Assembly: GCA_016716475.1 (NCBI GenBank)
Contig: JADJWG010000004.1
Span: forward strand, 620,001 to 684,000
Source of the DNA: Phycisphaerales bacterium
Lineage (GTDB): Bacteria > Planctomycetota > Phycisphaerae > UBA1845 > Fen-1342
Reading direction: 5' to 3'
DNA length: 64,000 nt
The notes beneath the pieces were generated by a model that worked only from the letters and a program-made list of their open reading frames with translations, ran no database searches and was not told the DNA's origin. The stretch's first letter is position 1. Every line of letters begins with the position of its first letter. This document shows positions 60,716 to 64,000 of the stretch, in pieces. A program made the position numbers and the translations under genes.

Positions 60716-61996
60716 TCAGGGTGTCCTCGCGGCCCGGGACAGAGGGGCGGGGGCGCTGGCCGTGGGCAGCACCGGTGTGACCGTCATGCCGTCGTACAGC
60801 GCGTCGAGATTGCTGGTCAGCACGATATCCCCAGGTGTCAGGCCGGACACGATGGCCTGGTCGCGCAACGTTTCGACGACTTCGACCGTGTAACCCCGGG
60901 CCCGCCCGTCTGCGGCCAAAAATACGCGCCCCTGGCGCACGGCATTGCGCGGCACCAGCAGGACATCCGCGAGACGCGGACCTTCCAGTTCGGCCCGCAC
61001 AAACATGCCGGGTGCGAGCGATTCCTGCGGCGCGCTGTCGGCTCGATTCTGCACCTCGACAAAAAGCTGAAAAGTCCGGCTGGCGCTGCTGGCTTCCGGC
61101 GAGATCCGCGCAACGATCCCGTCCCAGCGGGCTCCGCTGCGACGTTCGAGCTGCAATGTGGCACGGGCCCCCACCGTAACGCGGCCACGCAGCGTAACGG
61201 GCAGCTCGATCGGCACTTCGATCAGCGTGAGATCGATCAGCGTCAGCAGCGGTTGGCCCGGTCCGACCCCCTCGCCGACCTCCACCGACACGCTGGCAAT
61301 CTGCCCCGAGAACGGGGCATGCACTTCGCAGCGGGCGAGATTCAGGGTGGCCAGCGTCAGGTCGGCAAGGCGCTGCGCGCGACTGGCTTCTTCCTGTGCC
61401 CGGCGTGGCGCGAGCAGGTCGCGCTCCCCTTCGAGGGTATCCAGCGCACGGCGGGCCCGCTGAAACGCGAGGCGGGCGTTGTCCACCTCGCGCGGGTTTG
61501 CGTTTCCGCGCTCGAACAGATCGACCATGCGCTCGTACTCGCGCTCGGTAAGCGCGAGCTCTTCCTTCGCAGTCCGGATCAATCGCTGCAGATTGAGGTC
61601 TTCCACCTCAAGCTGCCGCAGACTTGCCTCGGAGAGCTGCACGAGACTCTGCGCGCGCGCGACCTGGGCCTCGTAGTCGCGGGCATCGATCCGCAGGAGC
61701 AGGTCCCCCGCGACGACTGCGGCGCCGGGCTGCACCTGTGCCGGCCGCGCGATGACGATCCCCGTGACCTGCGCACTGAGCACTGCCATCCGTTCCGCCC
61801 GGGCCGTGCCGAAGCCCTCGATCTGGGGTACCACCGTGGTGGGCCAGACCTGGAGCGCATTCACCAGCAGGGGCGGACGCGTCGGATCCAAGGTCTCCGC
61901 GATCGGACGCGTGGCACGCAAAAATGAAAAAATGGCCAGCGCAAGCGCGAGCACCGTGGGGATGAGGATGCAGGACAGGATGAGCTTCCGAAGCAT
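60716..61996 (-). CDS. RND periplasmic adaptor (membrane fusion protein)
   Basis: A 426-residue MFP/HlyD-type adaptor. An N-terminal membrane anchor (LILSCILIPTVLALALAIF) is followed by a lipoyl-like half (GTARAERMAVLSAQVTGIV, GDLLLRIDARDYEAQVARAQ), a long helical hairpin at about 110-230, the second lipoyl half (CEVHAPFSGQIASVSVEVGE), and beta-barrel and membrane-proximal domains (PLLTLIDLTLIEVPIELP; GDIVLTSNLDALYDGM). It would couple the RND pump to an outer-membrane channel encoded elsewhere. ATG 61996 is preceded by GAGG with a 5-base spacer. A minus-strand TATAAT at 62070-62075 lies 74 bases upstream. Confidence 0.93.
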   Translation of the reverse strand: MLRKLILSCILIPTVLALALAIFSFLRATRPIAETLDPTRPPLLVNALQVWPTTVVPQIEGFGTARAERMAVLSAQVTGIVIARPAQVQPGAAVVAGDLLLRIDARDYEAQVARAQSLVQLSEASLRQLEVEDLNLQRLIRTAKEELALTEREYERMVDLFERGNANPREVDNARLAFQRARRALDTLEGERDLLAPRRAQEEASRAQRLADLTLATLNLARCEVHAPFSGQIASVSVEVGEGVGPGQPLLTLIDLTLIEVPIELPVTLRGRVTVGARATLQLERRSGARWDGIVARISPEASSASRTFQLFVEVQNRADSAPQESLAPGMFVRAELEGPRLADVLLVPRNAVRQGRVFLAADGRARGYTVEVVETLRDQAIVSGLTPGDIVLTSNLDALYDGMTVTPVLPTASAPAPLSRAARTP

Positions 61997-62069
61997 GATG
62001 CCTCGCCCGTGCGGTGGAGCGGCACTTTCGCGCGGGGCGAAGCCACGCCGGCCGACCGCTGCGAGTGAG

Positions 62070-62075
62070 ATTATA
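62070..62075 (-). promoter_or_regulatory. TATAAT -10 element upstream of the RND operon
   Basis: Perfect TATAAT on the minus strand, 74 bases before the adaptor ATG. The -35 position reads CCGACG. It would drive adaptor and pump as one operon. A plus-strand TTGACA at 62102-62107 lies nearby but has no suitable -10 partner. Confidence 0.45.
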
Positions 62076-62199
62076 CACCGGACCCACGCATTCGTCGGGT
62101 TTGACACCGTGGCTTCCCGTCGGGGAAGGTGGGTCTACAATGCGGGTCCGCCCGGTCGGCAGGATTCGCCCGGTGGCGCGGTGTCACAGGAACTGGAGC

Positions 62200-63282
62200 A
62201 TGGGCAGTCCGAGATTGATAATCTGCCATCTCGCTTCGGCCGGGGTCGATCCGATCCGCCTGGACATCGCCCGGCGGTTGGCTGTCACGCGCGCAGCGAA
62301 CGCACGTCACGCGTTCGTGTTTCTGGGTGCGGGTGAAGCGCCAAACCTGGGTCGTCCGTGGCAGCGGTTGGCGGTCCCAGGGGGATGGTCACGTCTCGCG
62401 ACCTTGCGGCTGGCGCACTGGCTCATGCAGACGGGACCAGGCCCGGTCGTACTGCATGCGTGGACCCCGGAGGCCGTTGTGGCAGCCCTGCCATTGGTCA
62501 CGACGCATCGGCCTTTGCTGGTAGATTGGCCTCCGGGGAGTCCGGGCCGGCGGTTGCAGCGCTGGCTGCGGGAGGGTGTGTTTGCACTGGTGTGCTCGGC
62601 CCGGACCACGCGGGCTGCGCTTCTGGCAGGGGGCCTGCCGACGGCACGGCTGCTGTTCGTGCCGCCGATTGTGGATGCGGAGGTATGGACTGAGGCGGAG
62701 CAAAGAAGGGGTGCGTTGCGCGCCGCGCTTGAGTTGCCGCCAGAAGCGCGCCTGGCCGTGATACTGCCACCCCTCGGCACGAACAGTGGAGCGCTCTACG
62801 CGGGCTGGGCGGGGTTGCTGGTACAAAAGACGTGCCCCCACCTGCGTGTCCTCGTCCCGGGGATTGGGCCGGGCTTCGAGCGTGTACGGCGTTTATATCA
62901 GGCGTGCCGGCATAACTTTATGCTGCGGACAGCTCCTGCACATTGGCGGCCGGCCGACCTCGTGGCGACGGCCGATGTGGCTCTGCATCTGCCGCTGGGA
63001 CCTGTTGCAGTAGATGCGCTCGTGGTGGCGGCGGCGACGCAGTTGCCCCTGGTGGTCAGCCGCGATCCGCATGTTAGGGAGGCCCTGGGGGGGCGTGCGG
63101 CATCATGGTGCACCGGGGGTGTGCCGCGCTCGGCGGCGCAAGCCTTGTTGAACACACTGGAAGGACCCGCAAGAGTGCCCGCGGCGCGAGCGCTGGGGCA
63201 GGCGCCGGAGGTGGTGCTGGCGCGGTACCAGGGGGCTTACCAGCGGCTCTTGGAACGACGCTCGCTGGTGGGGCTCGACTGA
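62200..63282 (+). CDS. Glycosyltransferase family 4-like protein
   Basis: A 360-residue protein with a GT-B outline. The N-terminal half has RLIICHLASAGVDPIRLDIA, VVLHAWTPEAVVAALPL and LVCSARTTRAALLAGGL; the C-terminal half has LAVILPPLGTNSGALYAGWA, LRVLVPGIGPGFERVRRLYQ, ATADVALHLPLGPVAVDALVVAA and PLVVSRDPHVREALGG. The last stretch matches the donor-sugar binding area of GT4 enzymes, but the usual E-x7-E motif is altered (PVAVDALVVAA). It may be inactive or have a shifted specificity. AGGA stands 8 bases before ATG 62200. It is a stand-alone gene. Confidence 0.7.
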   Translation: MGSPRLIICHLASAGVDPIRLDIARRLAVTRAANARHAFVFLGAGEAPNLGRPWQRLAVPGGWSRLATLRLAHWLMQTGPGPVVLHAWTPEAVVAALPLVTTHRPLLVDWPPGSPGRRLQRWLREGVFALVCSARTTRAALLAGGLPTARLLFVPPIVDAEVWTEAEQRRGALRAALELPPEARLAVILPPLGTNSGALYAGWAGLLVQKTCPHLRVLVPGIGPGFERVRRLYQACRHNFMLRTAPAHWRPADLVATADVALHLPLGPVAVDALVVAAATQLPLVVSRDPHVREALGGRAASWCTGGVPRSAAQALLNTLEGPARVPAARALGQAPEVVLARYQGAYQRLLERRSLVGLD

Positions 63283-63369
63283 AAGCTCAACGGCCGCCGA
63301 GCCATCGACGGCCGCTGAGTGGGCAAATGGGAGACTGGAGAACGTTCGCACGCAGCGCTGTGAGCTGGG

Positions 63370-64000
63370 TCAGGGGCGGCGGTCGTTCAGCAGCACATGC
63401 ACCCGAACCCAGGCGTCGCCACGGTCGCAGATGTTCAGAAACGTACGGCGGCACTCGGTCGAGAGAATCTCGATCAGGGTACGCAGCCCCTCGTGGGTCA
63501 CCAATTCAGTGGAAACGGGTTCACCATCAGGCAGGCCGAGGAAGGCCCGAATCTGGGTGGTCTCATCCACAATCGCGGCTGTGGGTGTCGAGGCCGGCTG
63601 GGGCGTCGGCGGGATGGGAATCGCGATCGCTTCGACCGCGCCGGCGGTGGTCAGATCATCCGTAGGGAGGGCCTCGGAAGGAAGTGCTGACCGAGTGATC
63701 AGCGTGGGCGGCGGAGTGGCTAGTGCAGGAGCAGGGGCTGCTTCCTGGGTGGCAGCCATCCGCGCGACGGTGCGCAGATCCTGGCGTGCCGCGGTGAAAT
63801 CCGGGTTGATGATGAGGGCCTGTTCAAGCGCGCGCGCGGCATCGGCGTACAAGCCGGCTTCGGCCTGTACGACTGCGAGGTTGTAGTAGGCGTCGGCTTC
63901 GTGCCCGGAAAGCCGGAAAGCGGCCAGCGCGTCGTCGTAACGCTTGAGCTTTGCCAGTGCGAGCCCCCGGTTCATGTGGGCGCGTCTGAAGCCAGGATCG
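63370..64000 (-). CDS. TPR-repeat protein, 5' end beyond the window
   Basis: At least 210 residues are visible; an ATG occurs at 63975, but the frame continues to the window edge with DPGFRRAHMNRGLALAKLKR, which completes a TPR helix, so the gene probably starts further right. Two TPR units are clear (RYDDALAAFRLSGHEADAYYNLA and YADAARALEQALIINPDFTAA). A ~70-residue Pro/Ala/Thr-rich linker follows, then a C-terminal helical region ending RTFLNICDRGDAWVRVHVLL. No signal is visible because the N-terminus is cut. Function is not evident beyond a protein-binding scaffold. Confidence 0.8.
   Translation of the reverse strand, partial: DPGFRRAHMNRGLALAKLKRYDDALAAFRLSGHEADAYYNLAVVQAEAGLYADAARALEQALIINPDFTAARQDLRTVARMAATQEAAPAPALATPPPTLITRSALPSEALPTDDLTTAGAVEAIAIPIPPTPQPASTPTAAIVDETTQIRAFLGLPDGEPVSTELVTHEGLRTLIEILSTECRRTFLNICDRGDAWVRVHVLLNDRRP

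Noticed and set aside
1..64000. CRISPR arrays, insertion sequences, prophage or integron structures
   Set aside because: No regularly spaced repeats, transposase, phage structural genes or attC-like sites were seen. The Xer recombinase stands in an ordinary chromosomal setting.

Overview
The window looks like a chromosomal segment of a planctomycete, most likely the Phycisphaerae or a close uncultured relative. The signs are a G+C content of roughly two thirds by eye; secreted proteins ending in paired dockerin-like repeats (GDLNCDG / NFGDISLFIAALK type) at 20057-21655 and 28360-30957; a DUF1559-like pseudopilin; tandem DUF1573 proteins; LamG-type modules; and many lipoproteins. No rRNA or tRNA gene, CRISPR array, insertion sequence or prophage was seen. 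Nearly all of the sequence is coding, in 46 genes (one cut by the right edge) in short operons with frequent ATGA/GTGA overlaps.

Region by region. 0.2-7.4 kb: a divergent type II secretion / type IV pilus-like locus, with a secretin and TPR lipoprotein on the minus strand and four pseudopilin-like genes plus a small lipoprotein on the plus strand; the fourth pseudopilin carries a LamG domain. 7.7-10.4 kb: a Ycf46-type AAA ATPase and a chromate transporter. 10.5-12 kb: three tandem small heat-shock proteins. 12.3-18.6 kb: two GT87-type mannosyltransferase-like membrane proteins, a DHH phosphoesterase, an M24 aminopeptidase and PyrD. 18.9-20 kb: a lone topoisomerase VI A subunit. 20-24.3 kb: a secreted EEP nuclease-like protein and two DUF1573 proteins sharing an ASH-like fold. 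24.4-28 kb: ruvC-ruvA and a secreted S41 protease. 28.4-31 kb: an ankyrin/M14 carboxypeptidase/dockerin protein. 31.2-39.3 kb: a HAD hydrolase, a pseudopilin, LeuS, a PpiD-like chaperone and a Xer recombinase.

39.4-46 kb: three envelope genes, DsbD and an FAD oxidoreductase. 46-53 kb: an unknown membrane protein, HppD, a chemoreceptor and acetoacetyl-CoA synthetase; HppD and AacS would lie at the two ends of tyrosine breakdown. 53.1-56.8 kb: a DUF115/MAF glycosyltransferase-like gene overlapping a nucleotidyltransferase-SPASM gene whose radical-SAM core has lost its cluster cysteines. 57-64 kb: a zinc-ribbon protein, an RND pump with its adaptor, a glycosyltransferase and a truncated TPR gene.

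The common theme is the cell envelope: secretion, lipoproteins, extracellular enzymes, redox folding, efflux and glycan transfer. The parts that deserve most attention are the DUF115/degenerate-SAM pair, the orphan Top6A, the LamG-bearing pseudopilin and the ankyrin-carboxypeptidase fusion. Assignments rest on reading motifs by eye; no database search was run.
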